A stretch of DNA of 26,447 nt, taken from assembly GCA_002083515.1 (NCBI GenBank), contig LWDN01000039.1, positions 38,797 to 65,243 on the forward strand. Reading direction: 5' to 3'. Position 1 is the first letter of the stretch, and each line of letters begins with the position of its first letter. Below, in pieces: positions 7,838 to 15,348 of this stretch. This DNA is from Proteobacteria bacterium HN_bin10 (GTDB lineage Bacteria > Pseudomonadota > Alphaproteobacteria > Caulobacterales > Aquidulcibacteraceae). The translations under genes were made by a program, and so were the position numbers. The notes under the pieces were generated by a model. That model made no database searches and was not told the origin of the DNA. It saw nothing but the letters and a program-made list of their open reading frames with translations.

Positions 7838-7933
7838 TCCTACGCTTGCGAAGCGAGGGTAGGATGCCCTCCGACCTACGTCGGCCGAAGCCGACTTCGG
7901 TCGGTGAAGGCCGAAGCCTTGGCGAAGGAGGGC
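7836..7933. repeat. Compound palindromic repeat immediately after tRNA-Leu
   Basis: Two hairpins lie in series. CATCCTAC (7836-7843) pairs with GTAGGATG (7859-7866) around an inner GCTT/AAGC stem. GCCCTCC (7866-7872) then pairs with GGAGGGC (7927-7933) around nested CCGACC/GGTCGG and CCGAAG/CTTCGG stems. The first arm overlaps the CCA end of the tRNA. It resembles the REP-like intergenic palindromes common in alphaproteobacteria and may also end tRNA transcription, although no T-run is present. Confidence 0.65.
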
Positions 7934-7967
7934 CTTTGGCTAATCTTTGCGGACAGAGCCGTTCCCA

Positions 7968-8480
7968 ATGATCCCGATCATCGAAACCGAGCGCCTGCGC
8001 CTGCGCGGGCATGAGCTGCGCGATTTCGAAAACTCCGCCGCGATGTGGGCGGACGCGCGCGTCACCCGCTTCATCGGCGGCAAGCCGTCAACGCGCGAGG
8101 AGTCATGGCGGCGGTTCGCGACCTTTCCCGGACAATGGCAATTGCTCGGCTTCGGCTATTGGCTGATCGAGGAGAAAGCCGGCGGCGCCTATGTCGGCGA
8201 TGGCGGGTTCGGCTCCTTCAAGCGCGATCTTGAGCCCGCGCTCGACGCGCCGGAGCAGGGCTGGGCGCTGACGCCGTCCATGCAGGGCAAGGGCTACGCC
8301 ACCGAAGCGGTGCTGGCGATGCTGGGTTGGGCCGAGCGCCATTTCCAGCGCACGGATTTCGTTTGCATGATTTCGCCCGGAAACGCGCCGTCGCACCGGG
8401 TGGCGGAAAAGGTTGGGTATCGGGAGTATGCGCGCACGACCTACAAGGGCGAGCCGACCGTGTTGCTGCGCCGACCTTAA
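7968..8480 (+). CDS. GNAT-family N-acetyltransferase, RimJ/RimL-like
   Basis: The protein has 170 residues from the ATG at 7968; an upstream TTG start is possible but less likely. It opens with the typical IETERLRLRGHELRDFE strand-helix. The acetyl-CoA-binding segment is LTPSMQGKGYATEAVLAMLGWA (about residues 103-124, the Q/RxxGxG/A type motif A). The late NAPSHRVAEKVGYRE motif is characteristic of RimJ/RimL-type enzymes. These transfer acetyl groups to protein N-termini or small amines; the substrate is not predictable. The stop codon overlaps the stop of the convergent lipoprotein gene in a shared TTAA (8477-8480). Confidence 0.88.
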   Translation: MIPIIETERLRLRGHELRDFENSAAMWADARVTRFIGGKPSTREESWRRFATFPGQWQLLGFGYWLIEEKAGGAYVGDGGFGSFKRDLEPALDAPEQGWALTPSMQGKGYATEAVLAMLGWAERHFQRTDFVCMISPGNAPSHRVAEKVGYREYARTTYKGEPTVLLRRP

Positions 8481-9340
8481 AGGTAGGGCGACAGCGCCAG
8501 GCGCACGCGCGATCCCTGCACCAGCACTTCCTGATACGTCGCCGGATTTTCCGGCGGTTCGCGCGACGGCCAAAGCGCGACGAAGCGGTTGAGCTCGCCG
8601 GTGGCGCGGCTATAGGCGATGAGATTCTCGCGGCGCAATTCATTCTGATGCAGATGGATCGCTTGCTGGGCTGCGAGCGCGGCGCCCATGCTGTGCTGGT
8701 ACTCGACCGGGTCGGCGACGCCATCGACCAGAACGTGCTGATAGAGGCCGGTCGAGATGTCGACCATGCGGACGATGAGTTGCGCCGCATCGAACTGCAA
8801 ACCGCCGATGGCGCGCGACATTTCTTCCTGGGCGTCGCGGAGACGCTGCATCATCTGCGCGCGCGTGAAATTCGTTCCCGCCGCCGCTTCGCGCAGCGCC
8901 GTGACGTCGAGCGATCCGAATTGATCTGCGGCTGGCTCGTAGACTTCGAGTAAGCCCTGCTGCACCAGCACCGCTGCGTCGGCGGGTTCGCCGCTGAACG
9001 CGCCGCGATCTTCGACGATTCTAGCCGCCGCCATGACGAAGCCGCGCAGGTGCTGGATGCGCAGCGCCGTCAGCTGGTCGCCGGAGAGCCCGGCATAGGC
9101 CGATACGACGCCGGCTTCGCCGTGCTCGCCGCCCGCCTCGCCCATGGCGGCTTCACCGGCTTCGCCGCCGCCGGGCGTCGCGGGGGCAGCGCCGCCGCCT
9201 TCGCCCTGCGCCGCCTCGCCCCCCTCGCCGTGGCCGCCTTCGCCGCCTGCCTCGCCGCCGCCTTCCCCGCAGGCCGCAAGCCCCAAAGTCGTGGCGGCGA
9301 CGCCGAAAGTACGCCAGCGCTTGAATTTCCACGTGATCAT
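8477..9340 (-). CDS. Putative lipoprotein with Gly/Glu-rich linker, likely iron-regulated, function unknown
   Basis: The protein has 287 residues from the ATG at 9340, preceded by GGAG at a good distance; a longer open frame would add 40 unlikely residues. The N-terminus is basic, then hydrophobic, and ends in a lipobox (LGLAAC), suggesting a lipid-anchored envelope protein. The first 60 or so mature residues are low-complexity Gly/Glu/Ala (GEGGGEAGGEGGHGEGGEA), likely a flexible acidic spacer. The rest is a mostly helical domain (for example LTALRIQHLRGFVMAAARIV and QAIHLHQNELRRENLIAYS) that I do not recognise. It shares a 66-bp divergent promoter region, including a Fur-like palindrome, with the PKHD-type dioxygenase gene. 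An envelope role in iron handling is therefore inferred. It lacks the GxHxxE motif of imelysin-like proteins. Confidence 0.75.
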   Translation of the reverse strand: MITWKFKRWRTFGVAATTLGLAACGEGGGEAGGEGGHGEGGEAAQGEGGGAAPATPGGGEAGEAAMGEAGGEHGEAGVVSAYAGLSGDQLTALRIQHLRGFVMAAARIVEDRGAFSGEPADAAVLVQQGLLEVYEPAADQFGSLDVTALREAAAGTNFTRAQMMQRLRDAQEEMSRAIGGLQFDAAQLIVRMVDISTGLYQHVLVDGVADPVEYQHSMGAALAAQQAIHLHQNELRRENLIAYSRATGELNRFVALWPSREPPENPATYQEVLVQGSRVRLALSPYL

Positions 9341-9380
9341 GCGTTTCTCCGGCTTTCGACGGCGCGCGACCCTGGACGAG

Positions 9381-9397
9381 TTGCGACTAATTCGCAA
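9381..9397. promoter_or_regulatory. Candidate Fur-type operator in the lipoprotein / piuC divergent promoter
   Basis: TTGCGACTAATTCGCAA is a palindrome with the same TTGCGA/TCGCAA half-sites and 5-bp spacing as the site upstream of the TonB receptor. It lies 9 bp before the dioxygenase ATG and 40 bp before the lipoprotein ATG. One bound dimer could therefore repress both genes. The match to the 7-1-7 Fur geometry (TGCGACT-A-ATTCGCA) and the iron-linked neighbour make Fur the first candidate. Confidence 0.65.
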
Positions 9398-9406
9398 GAG
9401 AGCGGC

Positions 9407-10078
9407 ATGAGCGTCATACTGCAGCAGGTCTTGGGGCCCGAGGATCTGGGGCGCGTGCAAGCCGAACTGGCCGAGTTCAGCTGGGTTTCAGGCAAGCGTA
9501 CGGCGGGCGCCGCGGCGCGCGGGGTGAAGGAGAATCTGCAGGCCGACGGCTCGCTGCCGCGGGTGAAAGAGGTTGAGCGCTTCGTCGTCGAAGCGCTGCG
9601 TCGGCATCCATTGTTCGAGATCGCGGCGCGGCCGGCGCGGATCTCGCGGCTGCTCTTCTCCCGCTACGAGCCGGGCATGACCTACGGCGCTCACACCGAC
9701 GACGCGCTGATGGGGAAGGGCGACGACAAGCTGCGCACCGATCTTGCCTTCACGATTTTCCTGGCGGCGCGCGAAAGCTACGAGGGCGGCGCGCTTGTGA
9801 TCGAGTCTGCGCTCGGCGAGCAGAGCGTCAAGCTCGAGGCGGGCGACGCCATTCTCTATCCGGCGGGCTCGATCCATCATGTCGCGCCGGTTGCGAGCGG
9901 CGTGCGCCTTGCGGCGGTGGGCTGGCTTCAGAGCTTCGTTTCCGACGCGTCGCAGCGCGAAATCCTGTTCGACCTGGCCGTCACCCGCACGCGACTGGCG
10001 CAAACCAGCGTCGCGCGCGAAGACCTGTTGACGCTGGACAAGAGCATCTCCAACCTCCTCCGCATGTGGGCGCGGTAG
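9407..10078 (+). CDS. piuC: PKHD-type Fe(II)/2-oxoglutarate-dependent hydroxylase, PiuC/YbiX family
   Basis: The protein has 223 residues from the ATG at 9407, close to the usual 225 for PiuC/YbiX. The iron ligands are His96 and Asp98 in YGAHTDDALM plus His157 or His158 in GSIHHVAPV. Arg167 in GVRLAAVGW is placed to bind 2-oxoglutarate. An N-terminal GKRTAGAAARGVKENLQ segment is family-typical. Family knowledge: these genes are usually iron-repressed and accompany TonB-dependent siderophore receptors; the hydroxylated substrate is uncertain. Here the gene lies about 6 kb from the FecA-like receptor, but both carry the same Fur-like palindrome, consistent with one iron-starvation response. The longer upstream open frame reads through the opposite-strand lipoprotein gene and is not used. 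Confidence 0.93.
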   Translation: MSVILQQVLGPEDLGRVQAELAEFSWVSGKRTAGAAARGVKENLQADGSLPRVKEVERFVVEALRRHPLFEIAARPARISRLLFSRYEPGMTYGAHTDDALMGKGDDKLRTDLAFTIFLAARESYEGGALVIESALGEQSVKLEAGDAILYPAGSIHHVAPVASGVRLAAVGWLQSFVSDASQREILFDLAVTRTRLAQTSVAREDLLTLDKSISNLLRMWAR

Positions 10079-10150
10079 GGTCTACGGACTCCCAACGTTG
10101 CGCGAGCGTTTCGGCGTCCGCGAAAAGTGGTCCTCCGATCCGGTTTGGGG

Positions 10151-10179
10151 TTGACACTCACAGAGCCGGCATTTGAATC
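10151..10179 (+). promoter_or_regulatory. Possible promoter of the beta-barrel gene
   Basis: A perfect TTGACA (10151-10156) is followed after 17 bp by TGAATC (10174-10179), a weak -10. It lies 38 bp before the start of the barrel gene. The -35 is convincing and the -10 is not. Confidence 0.35.
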
Positions 10180-10216
10180 TTCAGTCGACTGGGGTGGCGC
10201 TGAGAGGGGAACCTTC

Positions 10217-10975
10217 ATGCGCATCCATTTTGTGAGCGCCGTGATAGCTGCGGCCTTGATCGCGCCAGGCGCAGCTTTGGCGCAAACCGGTCACGTGGAT
10301 CTCTCTTACACGGATCAGACGTACGATTTCGGCGGCTTCGACTTTGAGGCCGAACTGACCAGTCTGGGCGGGCAGGTCGCGTTCGATTCAGCGCCTATCG
10401 GTGTGCAGATCGACGGGCGCTACACCAGTTGGGGCGGCGACGCGGATTCAGACGCTTGGAGCCTGGGCGGGCACGTGTTCACGCGCGGCGACAGATGGCT
10501 GTTCGGCGGCTATCTCGGCTACGAAGACATCCAAGACTTCAACGTTGAACTCTGGACCGGCGCGCTGGAAACGCAGTTCTATCTGCCGAACGCCACCATC
10601 AGCGGCGTTCTCAGCCACAGCATTTGGGACGGGCCTGATTATGAAGTCACGATGCTCGAAGGCGAGTATCGCCATTTCATCAATGACAATTTCACCCTCC
10701 ACGCTGGTTTGGGATTCGGCGAGGGCGACATCGGCGGAACCGATCCGGATGTCTGGAGCGCCGCGCTCGGCGGCGAATACCTGTTCGAAGGCATGCCTGT
10801 CAGCGTGTTCAGCCAGTATCGCTACAACAACATGGACTTCAGCGGCACCGAACTAGAAGTTGACTCGCTGAGCATCGGCGTGCGCTATAATTGGGGCGGC
10901 ACTCTGAGAGATCGCAGCCGTTCTGGAGCTGGCCTCAACCGCGTTCCCACGGTATTCGATCGCTTCGTGAGCTGA
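10217..10975 (+). CDS. Outer-membrane beta-barrel protein, porin-like
   Basis: The protein has 252 residues from the ATG at 10217, with AGGGGA 7 bp upstream. The signal peptide ends PGAALA-QTG. The mature part shows regular alternating strands (HVDLSYTDQTYDFGG, GVQIDGRYTSWGGD, WLFGGYLGYEDI) with many Tyr, Trp and Gly residues and acidic turns, as in small outer-membrane barrels. The last clear strand is LSIGVRYNWGG. About 25 polar residues follow it (to FDRFVS), so the classical terminal aromatic residue is missing and the tail may be periplasmic. I cannot assign a substrate. The PKHD dioxygenase lies 138 bp upstream on the same strand, but the gene has its own TTGACA element, so it is likely transcribed separately. 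Confidence 0.72.
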   Translation: MRIHFVSAVIAAALIAPGAALAQTGHVDLSYTDQTYDFGGFDFEAELTSLGGQVAFDSAPIGVQIDGRYTSWGGDADSDAWSLGGHVFTRGDRWLFGGYLGYEDIQDFNVELWTGALETQFYLPNATISGVLSHSIWDGPDYEVTMLEGEYRHFINDNFTLHAGLGFGEGDIGGTDPDVWSAALGGEYLFEGMPVSVFSQYRYNNMDFSGTELEVDSLSIGVRYNWGGTLRDRSRSGAGLNRVPTVFDRFVS

Positions 10976-11027
10976 TCCAACAGCAAACGCGAAGGTCGCT
11001 GGTTTTGCCGAAGCCGTGGGCGCTTGG

Positions 11028-11846
11028 CTACTTCTTCTCCGCGCCCAGCTGCTTGGCGTAGCCGCCGGCCACCAGTTTCGCCATCAGATCGAAGAGCGCA
11101 TTGGGATCGGCGCGGCGCAGGCGCGCCATTTCGAGTTCCATGCCTTCGGCCAGAATCAGTTCCCGCTCGCCGCGGCGCAGGGCGTCGAGAATGCGCCCAG
11201 CCGCGACGTCAGGCGCCATGCCATTGTCGATGACGCTGTCGCTGAAGCCGCGCGTCTGGGCATTGGCGTCGAGCGCATTCTTGGAGACGTTGGTCCGCAC
11301 CGATCCCGGCGCAACCACGAGCACGCGCATGCCGAGATGGGCAGTCTCAGCGCGCACGCTGTCGCAATAACCGATCAAGCCGGCCTTGGCGGCGCTATAG
11401 GCGCTGCGCAGCGGCGGGCCGGCAATACCGGCGACGCTCGAAATGGCGACGATGTCGCCGCCGCCGGCCGCGGCCATGCGCGGCAGCAGCGCTTGCGTCA
11501 GCGCGATGGGCGCCATGAGGTCGATGTCGACAATGCGGCGATAGACGTCGAACACCGTATCGATGGCCATCGATCGCTGCGAAATGCCGGCATTGTTGAT
11601 CAGCCCGTCGACGCGCCCGTTCCAACTCCATGCTTGCTCGATCAGCGCGGGCAGGCGCGCATAATCGGTGGCTTCGAACGGCAGAACCAGTGCGCCCGCC
11701 GGGCAGCACGACGCCAGCGCGTTCAGCGCCTCGACATTGCGGCCGGATAAGATGAGGCGCGCATTCTCCTTCGCCAGCGCTTCCGCAAGCGCCGCGCCGA
11801 TGCCTGACGACGCGCCCGTGATCCACCACGTTTTGCCAGCGAACAT
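11028..11846 (-). CDS. Short-chain dehydrogenase/reductase (SDR family)
   Basis: The protein has 272 residues, preceded by GGGAGA 5 bp before the ATG. Classical SDR features are in order: the nucleotide-binding TGASSGIG (10-17), NNAG (84-87), catalytic Ser136/137 in AISSVAG, and Tyr150/Lys154 in YSAAK, followed by PGSVRT. The RN segment after the second strand (SGRN) suggests NADP(H). The C-terminal extension (LILAEGMELEMARLRRADPNALFDLMAKL) resembles SDRs of the DltE / human DHRS7B-like subgroup. The substrate is unknown. It is a single gene with no evident pathway partners beside it. Confidence 0.9.
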   Translation of the reverse strand: MFAGKTWWITGASSGIGAALAEALAKENARLILSGRNVEALNALASCCPAGALVLPFEATDYARLPALIEQAWSWNGRVDGLINNAGISQRSMAIDTVFDVYRRIVDIDLMAPIALTQALLPRMAAAGGGDIVAISSVAGIAGPPLRSAYSAAKAGLIGYCDSVRAETAHLGMRVLVVAPGSVRTNVSKNALDANAQTRGFSDSVIDNGMAPDVAAGRILDALRRGERELILAEGMELEMARLRRADPNALFDLMAKLVAGGYAKQLGAEKK

Positions 11847-11903
11847 GCGATCTCCCTCGAAGCAATGGTCTTTGTCGCCAAAAAGCGAGACCGCTTCAAC
11901 CGC

Positions 11904-12404
11904 TCAACGGAACGGCTGCACGTCGTGGCGATCCACGCCGCTTCGGGTGTTCCTTGGCCCCGGTCTCAGCGCGATCCAGACGAAGACAATGCCCGACGCC
12001 AGCACCACCGGTAGACCCAGCATCAACGCAAGTGGCGTCGTCGCCAGCGATGCGGCGAGCGAGAATTGCTCGGCCGATACAGACGGCGCCGCCAGCGCCA
12101 GCAAGTGCGTCAACAGGAAAGGCGCCGCCGCCGCGATCGCCACGCCCGCCGCCACCAAATGCAGCACCGCGACGCGGCGCGAACGCGGCGGGCGTCGCAG
12201 CGCCCAACTGGCGCCCAGCGACACCAGCGCCAGCGCGAACACCGCAAACAGCGCCGCGATCGCCAACCGCTGCGGGCCCGGATCGTCGTAGAACAATCCG
12301 GCGGGCCAGCCGATGGCCAAAGCCAACGCCAGCGGCGTCCAGATGAACGCCGGTTTCCGCCACGCCAGCGGCGGAATGCGTTGGGGAATGGGCGGCGCGG
12401 CCAT
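11904..12404 (-). CDS. Hypothetical four-helix membrane protein
   Basis: The protein has 166 residues from the ATG at 12404, with AAGG about 10 bp upstream. Four hydrophobic segments are visible (about residues 20-38, 46-67, 78-105 and 120-148), separated by short arginine-rich loops (RRPPRSRR) that would face the cytoplasm. The C-terminal tail is polar. I do not recognise the family. It starts 98 bp from the divergent methyltransferase gene and ends 57 bp from the SDR gene on the same strand. Codon use is like its neighbours, supporting a real gene. Confidence 0.6.
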   Translation of the reverse strand: MAAPPIPQRIPPLAWRKPAFIWTPLALALAIGWPAGLFYDDPGPQRLAIAALFAVFALALVSLGASWALRRPPRSRRVAVLHLVAAGVAIAAAAPFLLTHLLALAAPSVSAEQFSLAASLATTPLALMLGLPVVLASGIVFVWIALRPGPRNTRSGVDRHDVQPFR

Positions 12405-12502
12405 GCGCGGGCGACCTTACGCATAAACCTCGCGGCGTCACGGTGGCGCGTCTCCGAACGCGAACGGTTTCCCCAGACGGGCAGGCATGTTTCAAAGCGT
12501 TC

Positions 12503-13102
12503 ATGGACGCCCGCCAGACCTCGCCCTCCGTCGCCCGCAACCGCGATCCGATCCTCGACGTGTTGCGCCGTGTGCTGGCGCCGCGGGCGCGGGTGCTGGA
12601 GATCGCTTCCGGCACGGGCGAGCACGCGGTCTATTTCGCGGCGGCGATGCCGGGCCTCTCGTGGCAGCCGAGCGATCCCGATCCGGCGGCGCGCGCGAGC
12701 ATTGCCGCGTGGATCGATGCCTCGGGGATCGCGAATGTCTCGCCGCCGCTCGCCATCGATGTCAGTAGCGAGGACTGGGGCGCGGGGCGAACCTTCGACG
12801 CCATCGTCGCCATCAACATGATCCACATCTCGCCATGGGAGGCGACGCTTGGGCTGACGGCGGGCGCCGGCCGGCTGCTGAGCGAGCGCGGCGTGCTCTA
12901 CACTTATGGCGCCTACAAACGCGGCGGGCGCCACACCGCGCCATCGAACGAGAGCTTCGACGCGTGGCTCAAGGAGCGCGATCCGCGTTTCGGCGTGCGC
13001 GATATTGAGGACGTTGAAGCCGCGGCGAAGCAACACGGCCTGCACCTGCGCGAGGCGATCGAAATGCCCGCCAACAATCTCTCGCTCGTCTTTCGGCGTT
13101 GA
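12503..13102 (+). CDS. DUF938-family class I SAM-dependent methyltransferase
   Basis: The protein has 199 residues from the ATG at 12503; an in-frame GTG at 12443 would add 20 residues. The family-typical opening ARNRDPILDVLRRVL is followed by the SAM-binding motif VLEIASGTGEHAVYFA (about residues 31-46). Then come PSDPDPAARASIAAW and the conserved INMIHISPWEATLGL. The product ends GLHLREAIEMPANNLSLVFRR, as is usual for DUF938. Members are about 200 residues and cytoplasmic; no substrate is established. The start lacks a clear ribosome-binding site, so the exact N-terminus is uncertain. Confidence 0.87.
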   Translation: MDARQTSPSVARNRDPILDVLRRVLAPRARVLEIASGTGEHAVYFAAAMPGLSWQPSDPDPAARASIAAWIDASGIANVSPPLAIDVSSEDWGAGRTFDAIVAINMIHISPWEATLGLTAGAGRLLSERGVLYTYGAYKRGGRHTAPSNESFDAWLKERDPRFGVRDIEDVEAAAKQHGLHLREAIEMPANNLSLVFRR

Positions 13103-13255
13103 CCTGTGGCGTGCGTGACACGTGCTGTTTGCGCACGCGCGTTCGCGAAAGTCCGATTGTCACCGCGATTTAATGCGCACGCCATGTTCGTGTCGCGAAC
13201 GGCGCCTATCTCGCGGGCTGCGGACACCTCCCCGTCCGCGTAACCGAGGACGATC

Positions 13256-13366
13256 ATGCGCAGTTTCATTTCGCTGCTCGAGCTTGCGATCGGCGGCGCC
13301 TTCACCATCGCCGTCGCGGCGTACGTGGCTCAAGGCGTGCTGCTGATGGCAGAGTTCGCGCTGTGA
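13256..13366 (+). CDS. 36-residue single-span membrane peptide (small ORF)
   Basis: The frame runs from the ATG at 13256 to the TGA at 13364 and begins MRSFISLLELAIGGAFTIAV. It has one hydrophobic helix of about 20 residues and an amphipathic end. GAGGA sits 5 bp before the ATG, a stronger ribosome-binding site than most genes in the window. The gene lies alone between the DUF938 methyltransferase and the 3-hydroxyacyl-CoA dehydrogenase, and a GC-rich hairpin follows it. It is not a family I recognise, and conservation could not be checked. A chance frame cannot be excluded, but the ribosome-binding site, membrane-helix composition and downstream hairpin argue for a real small protein. Confidence 0.5.
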   Translation: MRSFISLLELAIGGAFTIAVAAYVAQGVLLMAEFAL

Positions 13367-13380
13367 GGCGCATCGCGCGC

Positions 13381-13407
13381 GGAGCGTGGGCAGAACGCCC
13401 GCGCTCC
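13381..13407. terminator. GC-rich hairpin between convergent small ORF and hydroxyacyl-CoA dehydrogenase
   Basis: GGAGCGTGGGC (13381-13391) pairs with GCCCGCGCTCC (13397-13407) across a 5-nt loop, with a single T-G pair. It lies 14 bp after the small ORF and 27 bp after the minus-strand dehydrogenase stop, so it could serve both. No T-run follows. Confidence 0.5.
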
Positions 13408-13434
13408 CGCGCACCCTTGGTGTTGGAATAGCGC

Positions 13435-14325
13435 CTAGCGCGTCGGCGTCGGCGGATCGGTCCGGTAGTCGTAGAAGCCGCGCTGGGTTTTGCGGCCAAG
13501 CCAGCCGGCCTCGACGTACTTTACCAAAAGCGGGCAGGGGCGGTACTTGGAATCCGCCAGACCCTCATAGAGCACCTGCATGATGGCGAGGCAGGTATCG
13601 AGGCCGATGAAGTCCGCCAATTCCAACGGCCCCATCGGATGGTGCGCGCCCATGCGCATCGCCTTGTCGATGGCTTCGACCGAGCCGACGCCCTCGTACA
13701 ACGTGTAAATGGCTTCGTTGATCATCGGCACCAAAACGCGGTTGACGATGAAGGCGGGGAAGTCCTCGGCGTTGGCGATCTGCTTGCCGAGGCTTTCGAT
13801 GAACTTGACCGAGGTGTCGTAGGTTTCCTGGCTGGTGCCGAGGCCGCGAATGATCTCGACCACTTCCATCACCGGCGCCGGGTTCATGAAGTGGAGGCCG
13901 ATGAACTTGTCGGAGCGGTCGGTGGCGGCGGCGAGGCGCGTGATCGAGATCGAGGAGGTGTTCGAGGCGAGGATCGCGTCGGGTCGCAGCACCGCCTTCA
14001 GATCGGCGAAGACTTTGCGCTTGGGTTCGTCCTGCTCGACGATCGACTCGATCACCAGATCGCACGGCCCGAGATCGCTCAACTTCGCGGCGCCTTTGAT
14101 GCGCTTCAAAGCCGCATCCATGTCGGTCTGCTTGATGATTCCGCGTTGCACTTGCCGCGACATGTTCTTGGTGATGGTCTGGATGGCGGCATCGATGCGG
14201 CTCGCATCGGCGTCGTTCAGCAGAACCTGATAGCCGCCCAGCGCGCACACATGCGCAATGCCATTGCCCATTTGCCCGGCGCCGACGACGCCGACCGTGG
14301 AAATCTTGCTCATCTTAACCGTCAT
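13435..14325 (-). CDS. 3-hydroxybutyryl-CoA / 3-hydroxyacyl-CoA dehydrogenase
   Basis: The protein has 296 residues; MTVK may be extra, with a second ATG at 14313. The NAD-binding motif GVVGAGQMGNGIAH (12-25) opens a Rossmann domain. SNTSS (121-125) and the catalytic region GLHFMNPAPVMEVVEI with His145 follow. The helical C-terminal domain has FIVNRVLVPMINEA and the family-typical GAHHPMGPLELADFIGLD. The length fits single-function short-chain 3-hydroxybutyryl-CoA dehydrogenases (about 290). It oxidises (S)-3-hydroxyacyl-CoA with NAD in the cytoplasm. It lies 77 bp downstream of etfA on the same strand, a common operon order that ties it to acyl-CoA oxidation. The direction of flux is not determinable; it may also act in butyrate or polyhydroxyalkanoate metabolism. 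Confidence 0.94.
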   Translation of the reverse strand: MTVKMSKISTVGVVGAGQMGNGIAHVCALGGYQVLLNDADASRIDAAIQTITKNMSRQVQRGIIKQTDMDAALKRIKGAAKLSDLGPCDLVIESIVEQDEPKRKVFADLKAVLRPDAILASNTSSISITRLAAATDRSDKFIGLHFMNPAPVMEVVEIIRGLGTSQETYDTSVKFIESLGKQIANAEDFPAFIVNRVLVPMINEAIYTLYEGVGSVEAIDKAMRMGAHHPMGPLELADFIGLDTCLAIMQVLYEGLADSKYRPCPLLVKYVEAGWLGRKTQRGFYDYRTDPPTPTR

Positions 14326-14402
14326 AGGCGCTCAGGCGCCGCTGAATTGCAATTCTTGTTGCAGTGCAGCATAGCGGCGGGCCGGGCGCAAGAGGAAACC
14401 GG

Positions 14403-15347
14403 CTAGAGCCCCGCCTTGGTCAGTTCGTCCATCAGCTCGGGCACCGCCGCCTTGTAGTCGGCGACCAGGCCGTAATCGGCGACCTGGAAGATCGGCGCCT
14501 CCTCGTCCTTGTTGATGGCGACGATGACCTTCGAATCCTTCATGCCCGCCAAGTGCTGGATGGCGCCCGAAATGCCGATGGCGACGTAAAGCTCCGGCGC
14601 CACCACCTTGCCGGTCTGGCCGACTTGATAATCGTTGGGCGCGTAGCCCGCGTCGACCGCTGCGCGCGAGGCGCCAACGGCGGCGCCCAGCTTATCGGCC
14701 AGCGGGTCGAGCACTTTGTGGAACTCTTCGCTCGAGCCGAGCGCACGGCCGCCGGAGACGATCCGCTTCGCGGCCGTCAATTCCGGGCGGTCCGACTTCG
14801 CCATTTCTTCGCTGACGAACGCCGATTTGAACGGGCCCGTGGGCGCGGCGATGGTTTCCACCACGGCGGCGCCGCCATTGCCGGCGGCCTTGAACGCGGT
14901 CGGCTGCACCACCAGCACCTTCTTCGGTTGCTCGTCCTTCACCGTGATGATGGCGTTGCCGGCATAGATGGGACGCACGAACGTGTCGGGCCCTTCGACG
15001 CCGATGACGCCCGAGACCTGCATGACGTCGAGCTTGGCGGCGACGCGCGGCGCTGCGTTCTTGCCGGTGGTGGAGGCCGGGAACAGCACCGCGTCGTAAT
15101 TGGCCATCAACGGCGCGATCAAAGCTTCCAGCGGCTCGGCCATTTGCTTGGCGAGTGTCGCGCCGTCGGCGTGCAGCACTTTGCGGACGCCCTCGATCTT
15201 CGCGGCGGCCGCAGCGGCGGCGCCGGCGTTCGAACCCGCGACCAGCACGTCGACATCGCCGCCCATCGCCTTGGCGGCGGTGACGACCTTGTTGGTGGCG
15301 TCCTTCACGGACGCATTGTCATGTTCGGCGACAACGAGAACGGCCAT
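14403..15347 (-). CDS. etfA: Electron transfer flavoprotein, alpha subunit
   Basis: The protein has 314 residues. The N-terminal domain (MAVLVVAEHDNASVKDATNK) and the C-terminal FAD-binding domain are both complete. The FAD segment includes RIVSGGRALGSSEEF (about 198-212), GQTGKVVAPELYVAIGISGAIQH (about 249-271) and IVAINKDEEAPIFQVADYGLV. It forms a heterodimer with EtfB, holds FAD, and passes electrons from acyl-CoA dehydrogenases to the ETF:quinone oxidoreductase. The start lies one base from the etfB stop, so the two are translated from one transcript. Confidence 0.97.
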   Translation of the reverse strand: MAVLVVAEHDNASVKDATNKVVTAAKAMGGDVDVLVAGSNAGAAAAAAAKIEGVRKVLHADGATLAKQMAEPLEALIAPLMANYDAVLFPASTTGKNAAPRVAAKLDVMQVSGVIGVEGPDTFVRPIYAGNAIITVKDEQPKKVLVVQPTAFKAAGNGGAAVVETIAAPTGPFKSAFVSEEMAKSDRPELTAAKRIVSGGRALGSSEEFHKVLDPLADKLGAAVGASRAAVDAGYAPNDYQVGQTGKVVAPELYVAIGISGAIQHLAGMKDSKVIVAINKDEEAPIFQVADYGLVADYKAAVPELMDELTKAGL

Positions 15348-15348
15348 T

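Noticed and set aside
7753..7933. tRNA-Leu as attachment site of an integrated element
   Set aside because: No integrase gene follows and no repeat of the tRNA 3' end is seen; the downstream palindrome is better explained as an ordinary intergenic repeat.
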